Shown one piece after another: positions 19,527 to 28,603 of a stretch of 38,086 bases of DNA (position 1 is its first letter; each line of letters begins with the position of its first letter). A program made the position numbers and the translations under genes. The notes below the pieces were generated by a model. It saw only the letters and a program-made list of their open reading frames with translations. It did not search any database and was not told the DNA's origin. The DNA comes from Neptuniibacter marinus (GTDB lineage Bacteria; Pseudomonadota; Gammaproteobacteria; Pseudomonadales; Balneatricaceae). Location: positions 1 through 38,086 of the forward strand of contig NZ_LUTR01000029.1 of the NCBI RefSeq assembly GCF_001597725.1. The letters run 5' to 3'.

Positions 19527-20312
19527 ATGGACATACTTTTAGAACAAAGCACTCTGCTGCTCCTCTCTTTAGTGGCCAACACTCTGTCAGCCATGGCCGG
19601 CGGAGGCGCAGGGCTACTCCAGCTCCCCGTCCTGCTTTTTTTAGGACTTAGCTTTAGCACAGCACTCGCCACTCACAAAATAGCCAGTGTCGCTTTAGGT
19701 ATAGGTGCAACGCTGCGTCATATAAAAGAGGGACATTTAGATTATCGTTTCTGTGGATATATTCTTTTATGCGGCTTACCCGGCGTAGTACTTGGGGCAG
19801 ACATAATCTTAAGAATACCTGAAGGCTGGACTATTCTCAGCCTAGGCATTCTAACAACAGGCTTAGGCATCTATTCCCTACTGCAAAAATCTTTAGGGCT
19901 GACTGAAGAGCCCCGAAATAGAAACCGCCGAGGCATGATTATTGGTGGCTTAGTCCTTTTCATTATCGGCGCGCTAAACGGCTCGCTAACCTCCGGAACA
20001 GGGCTTTTTGTCACAATCTGGTTAGTGCGCTGGTTCGGCCTAGAATACAAAACAGCGGTAACTTACGTTCTGATATTAGTCGGCCTTTTCTGGAACTCTA
20101 CTGGTGCACTTACGGTTTCGCTCCAGCAAGCTCCCCGCTGGGATTGGCTTGCCGCACTGCTTATAGGCGCAACAGCAGGCTCATACTTAGGAGCGCATTT
20201 AGCCATTACCCAAGGAAACAAACTGGTAAAGCGAGCATTTGAAGCACTGACGATGCTCGTAGGCATCAAGCTTATCGTAGATGGCACGTCAATTCTTTCT
20301 AATGTTTTATAG
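19527..20312 (+). CDS. TauE/SafE family membrane protein (putative sulfite/anion exporter)
   Basis: Integral membrane protein of 261 residues with about eight hydrophobic helices in the two-repeat arrangement of the TauE/SafE (DUF81) family. The first repeat carries ANTLSAMAGGGAGLLQLPVL (17-36) and the second carries NGSLTSGTGLFVTIWL (about 151-166), the paired glycine-rich signature. Members export sulfite, sulfoacetate or other organic anions; nothing nearby shows the substrate. It starts 44 bases after the slmA terminator and so has its own promoter. Its 3' end overlaps the convergent yibQ gene by 14 bases. Confidence 0.88.
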   Translation: MDILLEQSTLLLLSLVANTLSAMAGGGAGLLQLPVLLFLGLSFSTALATHKIASVALGIGATLRHIKEGHLDYRFCGYILLCGLPGVVLGADIILRIPEGWTILSLGILTTGLGIYSLLQKSLGLTEEPRNRNRRGMIIGGLVLFIIGALNGSLTSGTGLFVTIWLVRWFGLEYKTAVTYVLILVGLFWNSTGALTVSLQQAPRWDWLAALLIGATAGSYLGAHLAITQGNKLVKRAFEALTMLVGIKLIVDGTSILSNVL

Positions 20313-21156
20313 CGACAGGCATAGAGACACAATGCCCCTCTTTACTATCGCAAGGTTGATCAACCTTGGGCGGACTGATCATTAGGCGTGTTTGGGAGCG
20401 TAAGCTCAAAAGTTCAGAGGCAGAAACTAATTTAATATTTAACTCTGCCAAGATCGGAATAACTTCAGATAAGTAAGCGATAGTTTCAGGGTAAGGATGA
20501 CCTATGACAACTGCATGGCCTTGTGTAACAGCTAAGCTCAAGGCCTGCTTAAACTGGTTATGAATATAAGCACGATGAGGCTGATTATCTAAAAAAACAT
20601 CTCTAATCAAATAAGGAATCTTATATTCATGAGCAAGCTGCCAAGCTACTGTATTAGGTGTTGTTAAACTATCGATAAAAAACATATTCCTTTCACGTAT
20701 AACCGACATAACAATATCCATTCTCTGTCGATCTTCCGTTAAAAGGCTACCCATATGGTTATTCATACCGACAACATGAGGTATTGAATCTAAGTCTTCA
20801 TTTAAAATCTGATTCACTTGCTGCAAACTATGTTGCTGTGTCAGTGCACCCGGCCCTAAACGCAGCCCTGCCTTATTCTCCATAGGCGCATGAAGAATAA
20901 CCTCCTTACCTAAACCATAAGCCGTTTGAGCCAATTCAAAAGAATAAGGAGTATGTGGAAGAAATGCATAAGTGATCACCCCTGGCAATTTTATGGCCGC
21001 CAGCCCCTTCTCTTTGTTATCCCCAATATCATCAATAATAATAACCATAACGGGGTCTTCATTAGTAAATGCTTGATTCGCAACCACATTGCTGACAAGA
21101 CCTATAGGCGATGCCAGTAAAAACAGAAGCAATAATTTATTAACGAAGCCCATCAT
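20299..21156 (-). CDS. yibQ: divergent polysaccharide deacetylase YibQ
   Basis: Predicted periplasmic protein of 285 residues with a signal peptide (about 1-26, cleaved after VVA-N). It belongs to the divergent polysaccharide deacetylase family, a NodB-like barrel, with IIIDDIGD near 40, ILHAPME near 88, MNNHMGS and VVIGHPYPE. The acidic and histidine positions are kept, but activity has not been shown for YibQ. Its ATG overlaps the ctpA stop in TAATG, so the two are translationally coupled. It is the last gene of the gpmI-envC-ctpA-yibQ cluster, a widely kept gammaproteobacterial order, which points to a role in envelope maintenance. Confidence 0.9.
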   Translation of the reverse strand: MMGFVNKLLLLFLLASPIGLVSNVVANQAFTNEDPVMVIIIDDIGDNKEKGLAAIKLPGVITYAFLPHTPYSFELAQTAYGLGKEVILHAPMENKAGLRLGPGALTQQHSLQQVNQILNEDLDSIPHVVGMNNHMGSLLTEDRQRMDIVMSVIRERNMFFIDSLTTPNTVAWQLAHEYKIPYLIRDVFLDNQPHRAYIHNQFKQALSLAVTQGHAVVIGHPYPETIAYLSEVIPILAELNIKLVSASELLSLRSQTRLMISPPKVDQPCDSKEGHCVSMPVAIKH

Positions 21157-22463
21157 TACTTCTGGACGATCACTAGAGCTTTTAACAGATTCAGCGCTTC
21201 ATAAAGTTGATAGTCCTGAGCCGCGAGCCCTGCCACATCAGCATCAGTCTTATCAGTTTTACTTTCATCACCATTTTCTAAATGGCCACTTAGATCTCTT
21301 TCTTTCAAATATTCAGGGCCATTATCCCGTAGAGTAATATCTGCATCTTTTACCTCTATATCAGGCTTAATACCTTGCGCTTGAATCGAACGCCCTGCAG
21401 GCGTGTAATAACGAGCAGTAGTCAGTTTTAATGCACGTTCTTTGGTCAACGGCAGTACCGTTTGAACTGAACCTTTCCCAAAACTCGGCAATCCCATAAT
21501 AACCGCCCGCTTTTGATCTTGCAGCGCACCTGCGACAATTTCTGAAGCAGAAGCAGAGCCTCCATTAATTAATACCACCATCGGTAGATCGGGTACTAAT
21601 GTATCTTGCGTTGCGCCAAAACGTTGCTCAGAATCAGGCAGTCGCCCTTTGGTATAAACAATCAACCCATCATTTAAGAAAGTATTACCAATATCAACAG
21701 CGGCCTGAAGCACACCTCCTGGATTATTTCTCAAATCCAGAACCACCCCTTTAAGGTCATTTTTCATTAAGCGCTTAAGGTGTTTATTAACCTCTTTACC
21801 TGAATCGACTTGAAACTGCGATACACGCAAATAGGCTATATTGTCATCAAGCATCCGGCTTTTAACACTGGCAACCTGGATAACATCCCGTATTACTTCA
21901 ATCTCAAGGGGTTTATCTTCCCCTTGACGTACTACCGTTAAAATTATCTTGCTGCCGGGCTTGCCGCGCATTAACTCTACAGCTTTGCTCAGATCCATCC
22001 CCTGCACAGCGTGATCATCAAGTTTAGTAATTAAATCTCCCGATTTAACTCCCGCCCTTTGTGCAGGTGTATCATCGATCGGTGTAATGACACGGACAAA
22101 ACCATCTTCAATTCCAACTTCTATACCTAGGCCTCCAAACTCACCGCTTGTATGAGCTTGAAGATCTTCAAATTCACTAGGTTCTAAATAAGCAGAATGG
22201 GGATCAAGACCAGCAATCATGCCTCGTAATGCATCCTCTAATAATTGCGCATCATCAACAGGCTCAACATAGGAAGACTTGATGCGCTGAAAAACCTCAG
22301 TAAACAACCGCAATTCATCAAGTGGTAAAACTTTTTCGCTTTTAACTTCTTCAGCATCAGGAACAGGCGCTTCGGCAGCAATGACAGATAATGACAAACA
22401 TCCGCTCATAGCTATACTTATAAGACTGTTTTTTAACCCGCCAGACATAAACACTGACTTCAT
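21156..22463 (-). CDS. ctpA: carboxyl-terminal processing protease (S41)
   Basis: Periplasmic serine protease of 435 residues. An N-terminal hydrophobic signal (about 10-30) is followed by a PDZ domain (about 95-185, with GLGIEV and RAGVKSGDLI) and the S41 catalytic domain. The catalytic Ser lies in GGSASASEIVAGAL and the Lys in GLPSFGKGSVQT, the Ser-Lys dyad of the family. In Pseudomonas, CtpA cleaves cell-wall hydrolases with a lipoprotein partner; its position directly after envC fits control of cell-wall turnover. I start at ATG 22463, seven bases after AAGGGA; the in-frame TTG at 22481 overlaps that site. It is coupled to yibQ through TAATG. Confidence 0.94.
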   Translation of the reverse strand: MKSVFMSGGLKNSLISIAMSGCLSLSVIAAEAPVPDAEEVKSEKVLPLDELRLFTEVFQRIKSSYVEPVDDAQLLEDALRGMIAGLDPHSAYLEPSEFEDLQAHTSGEFGGLGIEVGIEDGFVRVITPIDDTPAQRAGVKSGDLITKLDDHAVQGMDLSKAVELMRGKPGSKIILTVVRQGEDKPLEIEVIRDVIQVASVKSRMLDDNIAYLRVSQFQVDSGKEVNKHLKRLMKNDLKGVVLDLRNNPGGVLQAAVDIGNTFLNDGLIVYTKGRLPDSEQRFGATQDTLVPDLPMVVLINGGSASASEIVAGALQDQKRAVIMGLPSFGKGSVQTVLPLTKERALKLTTARYYTPAGRSIQAQGIKPDIEVKDADITLRDNGPEYLKERDLSGHLENGDESKTDKTDADVAGLAAQDYQLYEALNLLKALVIVQK

Positions 22464-22481
22464 AATCCATTCCCTTATCAA

Positions 22482-23624
22482 TTATCGACTTAACCAACGC
22501 TGAGGGTTACTTGGTTTACCTTTGTAACGTATAGCAAAATAGAGCCCGCTTACTTCATGCCCACCACTATTACCAGCAGTTGCAACAGTATCACCCACGG
22601 AAACCCAATCACCCGTTTCAAGCAACAAGCTCTGGTTGTAACCGTAAAGACTCATATAGCCAGAACCATGATCAATGATCAACACTAGACCATACCCGCG
22701 TAACCAGTCCGAAAAAACAACTCGACCATGATGTACAGCCTTAACCGGCGCGGCTTCATTAGCATTAATCCATATCCCATCATAACGGATATTATTACGG
22801 ACAGAGCCAAAAGTCTGCTTAACTTTACCTTTTAACGGCCAAGGCAGCTTACCTTTAAGCTGAGAAAACTTCTTATCGTCTTTAATTAAACTCGAAAAAT
22901 TAAGACTCTTCTCAATTTCACGCAGTACCGCCTGCAATCTTTTTTGGTCTAATTTGAGCTGTTTAAGCTGTTGCTCATCTGACGAAAGAGTTTTACGCAA
23001 CTGCGCTAAAGTTTCTTTCCGCTGACTTCTTGATGCCCGAAGCGCAGTCACTTCGCTCTTCAATTCATCACGTTTTAAGACCATTTTCTTTTCAGTTTCG
23101 GTCAGTTCACGCTCTGTGCCACCAAGTAAAGCTAATTTTTTTGTAAACGCCTGCATATCATTACGCAGTTCATCATTTATAAAATCATAATAGCGAATCA
23201 TTCGATCTAAGGTTTCCGGATCTCGCTGTGTCAGCAGCAACTGTAAACGAGCTTGATTACCCATTTTATACTGCTGAGCTACCTGCTGTTCGATCAACTC
23301 AGCTCTCTTTTTTAGTTCTGCCTTCAGAGCATCCCTTTTTTCTTCTAAATCTTCCGCATGCTCACTTAAGCCACTCAACTGCTTATCTAAAGCCTGAATT
23401 TGACGAGCGAGTTTACCTATAGCAACCTCACTTTTTCTCAGTTCGCCACTCAATTGACGAGACTCTCCTTCCTGCTGACGCATATTTTTTTGTAGCGAAG
23501 AGATTCGAGAGGAAAGTTGTTTAATCTGCTTTTCAGTCAACACTTGTTTGTCGGCTGCCTGAAGAGCCGAAGCAAGTAGTCCAAAACAGACCAACGAACT
23601 AAGAAGAACGAGAACGCGCAACAT
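22482..23624 (-). CDS. envC: murein hydrolase activator EnvC
   Basis: Periplasmic activator of AmiA/AmiB amidases at the septum. Of 380 residues, a signal peptide (about 1-23) precedes a long coiled coil (about 28-245) rich in Glu, Lys, Gln and Leu heptads, then a degenerate LytM (M23) domain from about 260. In that domain the zinc-binding histidine region reads RYDGIWI and not HxGID, so the active site is lost, as in E. coli EnvC; the YGLVLIIDHGSGYMSLYGYNQ and PSNPQRWLSR parts are typical. The gene lies 53 bases after gpmI, past a terminator-like hairpin, and 18 bases before ctpA. Confidence 0.94.
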   Translation of the reverse strand: MLRVLVLLSSLVCFGLLASALQAADKQVLTEKQIKQLSSRISSLQKNMRQQEGESRQLSGELRKSEVAIGKLARQIQALDKQLSGLSEHAEDLEEKRDALKAELKKRAELIEQQVAQQYKMGNQARLQLLLTQRDPETLDRMIRYYDFINDELRNDMQAFTKKLALLGGTERELTETEKKMVLKRDELKSEVTALRASRSQRKETLAQLRKTLSSDEQQLKQLKLDQKRLQAVLREIEKSLNFSSLIKDDKKFSQLKGKLPWPLKGKVKQTFGSVRNNIRYDGIWINANEAAPVKAVHHGRVVFSDWLRGYGLVLIIDHGSGYMSLYGYNQSLLLETGDWVSVGDTVATAGNSGGHEVSGLYFAIRYKGKPSNPQRWLSR

Positions 23625-23638
23625 ATAATTTTCTAAAG

Positions 23639-23667
23639 AAAAAGGGATAATATTTTATCCCTTTTTT
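23639..23667 (-). terminator. terminator/attenuator between gpmI and envC
   Basis: A perfect 12-bp stem (23639-23650 with 23655-23666) has a four-base loop and a T-run on both strands. On the minus strand it lies 12 bases after the gpmI stop and 15 bases before the envC ATG. It should stop or reduce readthrough, leaving envC-ctpA-yibQ partly independent of gpmI. Confidence 0.8.
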
Positions 23668-23677
23668 CAGTTACAAC

Positions 23678-25225
23678 TTAAAACGATGCCAATGAATTGC
23701 CGCTCATCTCTGCAGGCTTTTCAAGATCCATCATCGCCAATAAGGTTGGAGCTAAATCACATAAGGCCCCATCCGATAAAGTTAAATTATTTTTCCTTGG
23801 TCCATCATAGATAAGCGCAACAGGCCAATTAGTATGGGAGGTATGAGGCTGCCCAGTCTCAGGGTTTACCATTAATTCAACATTACCATGATCGGCTGTA
23901 ATTAAGGCTTCGCCGCCCACCTCTTCCAAAGCGGCGAGTACCTGCTTCACACTTTCATCAAGAACTTCACACGCCTTCACTGCCGCATCAAATTTGCCTG
24001 TATGTCCAACCATATCACCATTAGCAAAGTTACAAACGATCAAGTCATATTTGCCACTTTTGATCGCTTCAACCAATTTAGCAGTCACTTCAGGGGCACT
24101 CATTTCTGGCTGTAGGTCATAGGTGGCAACATCTGGAGAAGGCACAAGGATACGATCTTCTCCAAGGTACTTATCCTCTTCCCCGCCATTAAAGAAAAAC
24201 GTTACATGCGCATACTTTTCAGTTTCAGCGATACGAAGCTGAGTTTTACCTAACCCAGATAAATACTCACCTAGATCGTTAGTGATTTTTTGCGGCGGAT
24301 AAGCGCAGTCTGCATCAATATCGGCTGCATATTGAGTCAAAGTCACAAAACTAGATAATTCTGGGCGTTTTGCACGTTCAAAACCAGCGAAGCTATCTTC
24401 AGTAAACGCTCGGGTAATTTCACGTGCACGGTCGGGACGAAAATTAGCACAAATAACTGTATCGCCGTCACTAATAGCGCCCACCGGCAATCCTTGGTTA
24501 TCAGTGATCACTGTCGCCTGAACAAACTCATCATTTTCATCACGCGTGTAGGCATCGGCTAACGCATCTAATGCGCTCAAAGCCTGACAAGGGGCCTTAT
24601 CTGATGTCATTGCATCATAACCCAGCTGCACGCGGTCCCAGCGGTTATCACGATCCATGCTGTAATAACGCCCAACCACGGAAGCGATAACACCAACACC
24701 TAATTCAGCTAGTTTAGCTTCCGTCAGCTCAATAGATGGTTTAGCAGAACGGGGCGGCATGTCACGACCATCTAGTATGGCATGTATATATACCTGCTTG
24801 GCACCACGTTTAACGGCCATCTCAACCAATGCTAGAATATGCTCTTCATGGCTATGTACACCACCAGGTGACAGCAAGCCCAGAATATGCACAGCTTTAT
24901 CAGCAGAAATTGCAGCATCCATCCCTTTAGTTAAAGCCCTATTCTCAAAGAAGTCACCATCATTTATCGCTTTAGATATGCGAGTGAAGTTTTGATAAAC
25001 AATTCGCCCAGCGCCGATATTCATATGACCTACTTCAGAATTACCCATTTGACCATCAGGTAAGCCGACCGCCAAGCCTGATGTTTGAATTCTTGAGTTA
25101 GGGTTATCTGATAGCAGCTTATCCCAAACAGGTGTATTTGCTGCTTGAATAGCGGATGACTCTGAACTTTCAACACCATAACCATCAAGAATAATTAGTG
25201 CTTTCGTTGCGCGCTTTTGTGTCAT
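23678..25225 (-). CDS. gpmI: 2,3-bisphosphoglycerate-independent phosphoglycerate mutase
   Basis: Glycolytic and gluconeogenic mutase interconverting 3- and 2-phosphoglycerate through a phosphoserine, dependent on two Mn2+. The product is 515 residues (E. coli 514). Metal Asp14 lies in LIILDGYG and the catalytic Ser63 in [51 protein letters not shown] and TADHGNVE give the remaining metal and substrate ligands. I start at ATG 25225; an in-frame TTG at 25234 has no ribosome-binding site. It is first of the conserved gpmI-envC-ctpA-yibQ order and diverges from yibN, 239 bases away. Confidence 0.97.
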   Translation of the reverse strand: MTQKRATKALIILDGYGVESSESSAIQAANTPVWDKLLSDNPNSRIQTSGLAVGLPDGQMGNSEVGHMNIGAGRIVYQNFTRISKAINDGDFFENRALTKGMDAAISADKAVHILGLLSPGGVHSHEEHILALVEMAVKRGAKQVYIHAILDGRDMPPRSAKPSIELTEAKLAELGVGVIASVVGRYYSMDRDNRWDRVQLGYDAMTSDKAPCQALSALDALADAYTRDENDEFVQATVITDNQGLPVGAISDGDTVICANFRPDRAREITRAFTEDSFAGFERAKRPELSSFVTLTQYAADIDADCAYPPQKITNDLGEYLSGLGKTQLRIAETEKYAHVTFFFNGGEEDKYLGEDRILVPSPDVATYDLQPEMSAPEVTAKLVEAIKSGKYDLIVCNFANGDMVGHTGKFDAAVKACEVLDESVKQVLAALEEVGGEALITADHGNVELMVNPETGQPHTSHTNWPVALIYDGPRKNNLTLSDGALCDLAPTLLAMMDLEKPAEMSGNSLASF

Positions 25226-25464
25226 ATCTGCCAAATTCTGTAATTAACGATAATAAAATGGCTCATAATTTTACTGCGAAAGCCCTAACAACGCCATGAA
25301 TGAACAGGAGGAAAGCAATAAATAATCAAAATTCGACACTTTACTCTACATATCCCCTTATACCGTCAAAAAACGCAAGGTATACTATTGCCCACTTTTA
25401 GTGGATCAATAGCATCCTTAGTTTTTTATCGGCCCAAACTTAAGCGGCCTCATCTGGATACGTA

Positions 25465-25884
25465 ATGGACCAATTTATCGAATTTATCAGCAACCACCCT
25501 CTTATGGTTGCAGCTTGGGTTTTAACGCTAGGCATGTTTCTCTTTTATGAGCGCAGTAAATCAGGCAAGGCTGTCACTCCTGCTCAAGCAACCAGCCTCA
25601 TTAATAAAGAAAATGCTGTCGTTCTAGATATTCGCCCCAAAAAAGAGTGGTCTACTGGCCATATTACTGGTGCGAAGCACATCCCTCTTTCAGATCTTGA
25701 TCACAGAATTGATGAGCTTTCCAAATATCAGCAACGTCCTGTTATAGTCGTATGCAATCTAGGCCAAGCAGCTGGTACCGCTACGCGTAAGTTAAAAACA
25801 GCAGGGTTTGAAAATGCGGTTCGCCTATCTGGCGGTATGACTGAATGGAAGAGTCAAAGCCTTCCTATAATAAAAAGTAAATAA
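25465..25884 (+). CDS. yibN: membrane-anchored rhodanese-domain protein YibN
   Basis: Protein of 139 residues with one N-terminal membrane helix (about 12-28) and a cytosolic rhodanese domain (about 38-135). The active-site cysteine is Cys97 in VVCNLGQAAGT, and the CH2A motif LDIRPKKEWSTGHI is present. A sulfur-transfer role is possible, and YibN has also been linked to membrane-protein insertion; neither can be told from sequence. It leads the yibN-grxC-secB operon, with one base between its stop and the grxC start. This order is conserved across gammaproteobacteria. Confidence 0.93.
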   Translation: MDQFIEFISNHPLMVAAWVLTLGMFLFYERSKSGKAVTPAQATSLINKENAVVLDIRPKKEWSTGHITGAKHIPLSDLDHRIDELSKYQQRPVIVVCNLGQAAGTATRKLKTAGFENAVRLSGGMTEWKSQSLPIIKSK

Positions 25885-25885
25885 T

Positions 25886-26143
25886 ATGAAAGATGTAACG
25901 ATCTATACAACAAAATGGTGCCCATTTTGTATTCGCGCCAAAAAGCTACTTGAACACAAAGAGATCAACTACACAGAAATAAAAGTGGATGGCGATCAAG
26001 CTAAGCGCCAAGAGATGACCGAATTAAGCGGCGGTCGTACCGTTCCACAAATTTTCATTGGTGATACACCTATTGGTGGCTGCGATGAAATATTTGCCCT
26101 TGAGCGCCAAGGCAAATTAGATGCATTGATAAACGCCAACTAA
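25886..26143 (+). CDS. grxC: glutaredoxin 3
   Basis: Thioredoxin-fold disulfide reductase of 85 residues that uses glutathione. The active site is Cys12-Pro-Phe-Cys15 (E. coli GrxC has CPYC). The glutathione-binding TVPQIFIG and GGCDE loops are intact. The start ATG follows the yibN stop by one base, so the two are likely coupled; secB begins 23 bases downstream after an AAAGGA site. Confidence 0.95.
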   Translation: MKDVTIYTTKWCPFCIRAKKLLEHKEINYTEIKVDGDQAKRQEMTELSGGRTVPQIFIGDTPIGGCDEIFALERQGKLDALINAN

Positions 26144-26166
26144 ATATAAAACGCAAAGGAACTAAC

Positions 26167-26649
26167 ATGGCCGATAACGAACAAAATACAGCAGCACAAG
26201 AAGAACAGGGACCACAATTTGCGGTTCAGCGTGTTTACATTAAAGACGCTTCTTTTGAATCACCTAACTCACCTGAAATTTTCATGAGCCCATGGAAGCC
26301 AGAAGTTGGTTTAGAGATGAACACCCAAACAAATCAAGTGGGTGAAAATGCATTTGAAGTTGTATTAACGCTAACCGTAACTGTTAAAAACGATGAGAAA
26401 ACGGCTTTCTTGGTTGAACTACAACAAGCCGGTATCTTTGCTGTTTCAGGCTTAGGCGAACAAGAGATGCACCATACTCTGGGTGCGTTCTGCCCTAGCA
26501 TTTTATTCCCTTATGCACGTGAAGCTATCGATGCAATGGTTATCAAAGCCAGCTTCCCTGCACTAATGTTAGCACCTGTTAACTTTGATGCTTTATATGC
26601 TCAACAGATGGCTCAAGCGCAGCAAGAAGCATCTGAAGCACAGCACTAA
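26167..26649 (+). CDS. secB: protein-export chaperone SecB
   Basis: Cytosolic tetrameric chaperone that holds preproteins unfolded and delivers them to SecA. The 160 residues match the usual 155-165. [19 protein letters not shown] (18-36) and [25 protein letters not shown] are the family's signatures. A short acidic and Gln-rich N-terminal tail and a Gln/Ala C-terminal tail flank the core. AAAGGA lies six bases before ATG 26167. It is the last gene of yibN-grxC-secB and is followed by a strong terminator. Confidence 0.97.
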   Translation: MADNEQNTAAQEEQGPQFAVQRVYIKDASFESPNSPEIFMSPWKPEVGLEMNTQTNQVGENAFEVVLTLTVTVKNDEKTAFLVELQQAGIFAVSGLGEQEMHHTLGAFCPSILFPYAREAIDAMVIKASFPALMLAPVNFDALYAQQMAQAQQEASEAQH

Positions 26650-26665
26650 GTATTAGTACACTTAT

Positions 26666-26704
26666 AAAAAAAGAGCCTAATTGTAAAATTAAGCTCTTTT
26701 TTTA
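26666..26704. terminator. bidirectional terminator between secB and the MpaA-like gene
   Basis: AAAAAAAGAGC (26666-26676) pairs with GCTCTTTTTTT (26693-26703), and an inner TAATT/AATTA helix closes on a GTAA loop with one C/A mismatch. Each strand ends in at least seven T. It serves convergent transcripts: secB on plus and the MpaA-like gene on minus. Confidence 0.88.
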
Positions 26705-26745
26705 TATCTAACAAATAGTCTCTAACAGTATCATCAGTCCCGCCG

Positions 26746-27624
26746 CTACGGACCCATCTCGCCCTTGGCCGTTGCAACAGCTGCAGCTTTACGCTTAACT
26801 TTATAATTAAGCCAGCCCACAAGATCTGTCCACATTTTATCTATATCTTTTTTCTTCGGCATAATCCCTGCGTAAGGAAGCTCAATAGTCACGACGGGAA
26901 TATTTTTCACAAACCAACCATAGTTACCTAAAGAGCCAGGATAAGTACCCAACTGACGTAAGTGCAAAGGCCCTAGCTTTCTGGGCGGTTGAATCCCACC
27001 ATCAAAATCAAGAATCCCATGAGGAGCATGCACCGATACAATCACTGTCGGTTTATAACTATCAATAAGCTCATGTATCACACGGCTTTCAGGCTCACTT
27101 AAGGGCTGATGCCCTGGATAGTAACGCAGTCGCTTCTTAGCTTGCTTTTGCCAATGTACTAAAGGTTCTGGGAACTCTGGTGCAGGTAAAAAATTACGAT
27201 TTAAATCAACTTTATTGGCATTTACGCGAGTCGATTTACGCTGTAATAAACCATCCGGATTAAGTACTGGTAAAAAGTACCAATCAAACTTCCCACTGTG
27301 ATGTTTATGAAGCGTATTCAGCCATTTAAAGGTAACACTCACACTAGAATATTCATCTCCATGAATCCCTCCAATAAATAAAATACGAGGAGCATCTTCA
27401 TTGCCTTCACGGGCAGGAAAATGAGTTTCTAAAATTGCATGACCATTAACTGAAAAAAAACGAGGTTCGTTATATTGATGAGTTAGGCACTCCTTCTCAG
27501 AAACACTTGCCAGTTTACGCCCAACCGCTTGACACAGGCTTTTAACATCATCATTCACTGCCGCCACTGGTAGTGGGACACACAGCATTGTTAGCGTAAA
27601 AAAAGACAGGAAGTATTTAATCAT
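26746..27624 (-). CDS. M14-family zinc carboxypeptidase, MpaA-like murein peptide amidase
   Basis: Predicted secreted or periplasmic zinc peptidase of 292 residues. A signal peptide covers about 1-22 (cleaved near VAA-V). The M14 zinc ligands are His88 and Glu91 in GGIHGDE and His199 in VSVHAPHG, and the general base is Glu248 in VTIELPYAG; NPDG and VDLNRNF (139-145) bind substrate. E. coli MpaA, which trims muropeptides, is cytosolic and lacks such a signal, so this may act on periplasmic peptidoglycan (inference). I start at ATG 27624, seven bases after GGA. It follows the unknown gene at 27679 by 54 bases. Confidence 0.85.
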   Translation of the reverse strand: MIKYFLSFFTLTMLCVPLPVAAVNDDVKSLCQAVGRKLASVSEKECLTHQYNEPRFFSVNGHAILETHFPAREGNEDAPRILFIGGIHGDEYSSVSVTFKWLNTLHKHHSGKFDWYFLPVLNPDGLLQRKSTRVNANKVDLNRNFLPAPEFPEPLVHWQKQAKKRLRYYPGHQPLSEPESRVIHELIDSYKPTVIVSVHAPHGILDFDGGIQPPRKLGPLHLRQLGTYPGSLGNYGWFVKNIPVVTIELPYAGIMPKKKDIDKMWTDLVGWLNYKVKRKAAAVATAKGEMGP

Positions 27625-27678
27625 GTAAAAATCCAGCAGCACTCAACCATTGCTTGCAAATTGACCAAATTTCGCATT

Positions 27679-28011
27679 CTAACATGATTTTAAAGAAAGA
27701 CTTTGAAGAATCTCTTCTGCTTTACCTGCGTCAATCACACCCTGCATAGACCTTGCAGCAATGGGTACGCTACTGACTAAAGCAGTAGCAGGTATAGATA
27801 TCCGCTCATCACCGATAATATCTATCTGATCCGATAGAACAACAATGGGAAATACCTGATTTTGGAGCGCCCTAATATTAATCTGCTGCTCAGGAGTTCC
27901 CAATATTGAAATATTACGGTTACGATAATCGATCAGACCAAGGCGAAAAACCTGACCTTCGCACTCTGCCACATAAGATTCAATTTTAGTAAAAATAAAA
28001 GCATGCTGCAT
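27679..28011 (-). CDS. hypothetical protein between trmL and the MpaA-like gene
   Basis: Predicted soluble protein of 110 residues; I do not recognise the family. It appears to alternate beta strands (YVAECEGQVFRLGLIDY, NISILG, VFPIVVLSDQIDIIG) and ends in a helical segment (VIDAGKAEEILQSLSL). It has no signal peptide, membrane helix or metal motif. GGAG lies seven bases before ATG 28011, a convincing start. It is 42 bases after trmL and 54 before the MpaA-like gene, on the same strand, so it may be co-transcribed with both. The reading frame is plausible and fills the gap exactly, which supports it as real. Confidence 0.7.
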   Translation of the reverse strand: MQHAFIFTKIESYVAECEGQVFRLGLIDYRNRNISILGTPEQQINIRALQNQVFPIVVLSDQIDIIGDERISIPATALVSSVPIAARSMQGVIDAGKAEEILQSLSLKSC

Positions 28012-28053
28012 AGAGCAACTCCACCCAAGAGCGTATAAAACGACTATAGCTGA

Positions 28054-28524
28054 TTAACTTTCCTCAGCACCGGAAAAACCTAACTGACGCCAAGCCTCAT
28101 ATACAACTACAGCACAAGCGTTAGACAAATTAAGGCTACGACTATCAGCCATCATTGGCAGCTTAATCCATTGATCTTCAGGTAAGGATTCACGCACATC
28201 AACAGGCAAGCCTCTTGTTTCTGGCCCTAGCAATAACATATCCCCTTCTGAAAAGTCGGCATCTACATGCATCCGGCTGCCCTTAGTCGTTAGCGCCCAA
28301 ACTTTACGCGGTTTAATTTCAGCTAAACACGCTGCTAGATCCTTATGTACTTTTATGGCTGCAAATTCATGATAATCCAAACCAGCCCGACGTAAACGCT
28401 TGTCATCGATATCAAAACCTAAAGGTTCAACCAAATGGAGATGAAAACCCGTATTGGCACACAAACGGATAATATTGCCGGTGTTCGGCGGGATTTCTGG
28501 TTCAAAAAGTACAACGTGTAACAT
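28054..28524 (-). CDS. trmL: tRNA (cytidine/uridine-34-2'-O)-methyltransferase
   Basis: SPOUT-fold enzyme that methylates the ribose of wobble base 34 in tRNA-Leu isoacceptors. The product is 156 residues (E. coli 157). The N-terminal [20 protein letters not shown] and the knotted SAM-binding [11 protein letters not shown] plus [15 protein letters not shown] are diagnostic. I start at ATG 28524 because GGGGA (28531-28535) is six bases upstream. That ribosome-binding site lies within the 3' arm of the ntrBC terminator hairpin, and the T-run ends at the ATG, an unusual arrangement described in the findings. This trmL position next to secB and ntrC is kept in Pseudomonas. Confidence 0.95.
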   Translation of the reverse strand: MLHVVLFEPEIPPNTGNIIRLCANTGFHLHLVEPLGFDIDDKRLRRAGLDYHEFAAIKVHKDLAACLAEIKPRKVWALTTKGSRMHVDADFSEGDMLLLGPETRGLPVDVRESLPEDQWIKLPMMADSRSLNLSNACAVVVYEAWRQLGFSGAEES

Positions 28525-28557
28525 AAAAAATCCCCGCAACGTTTAAGATGCAGGGAT
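28525..28557 (-). terminator. terminator after ntrC, overlapping the trmL ribosome-binding site
   Basis: In the minus-strand RNA, ATCCCTGCA (28557-28549) pairs with TGCGGGGAT (28538-28530) across a ten-base loop, nine pairs with one G.U. Five to six T follow and abut the trmL ATG. It lies about 45 bases after the ntrC stop and should end the ntrBC transcript. The trmL Shine-Dalgarno GGGGA is part of the 3' arm. Confidence 0.8.
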
Positions 28558-28603
28558 TATATAGGAAACTATAAATGAAAGGTGTAGTTATACAAGGTTA
28601 GTG

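Noticed and set aside
22482-23624. envC as a damaged endopeptidase because zinc ligands are missing
   Set aside because: Loss of the ligands is normal for EnvC, which activates amidases and does not cleave itself.
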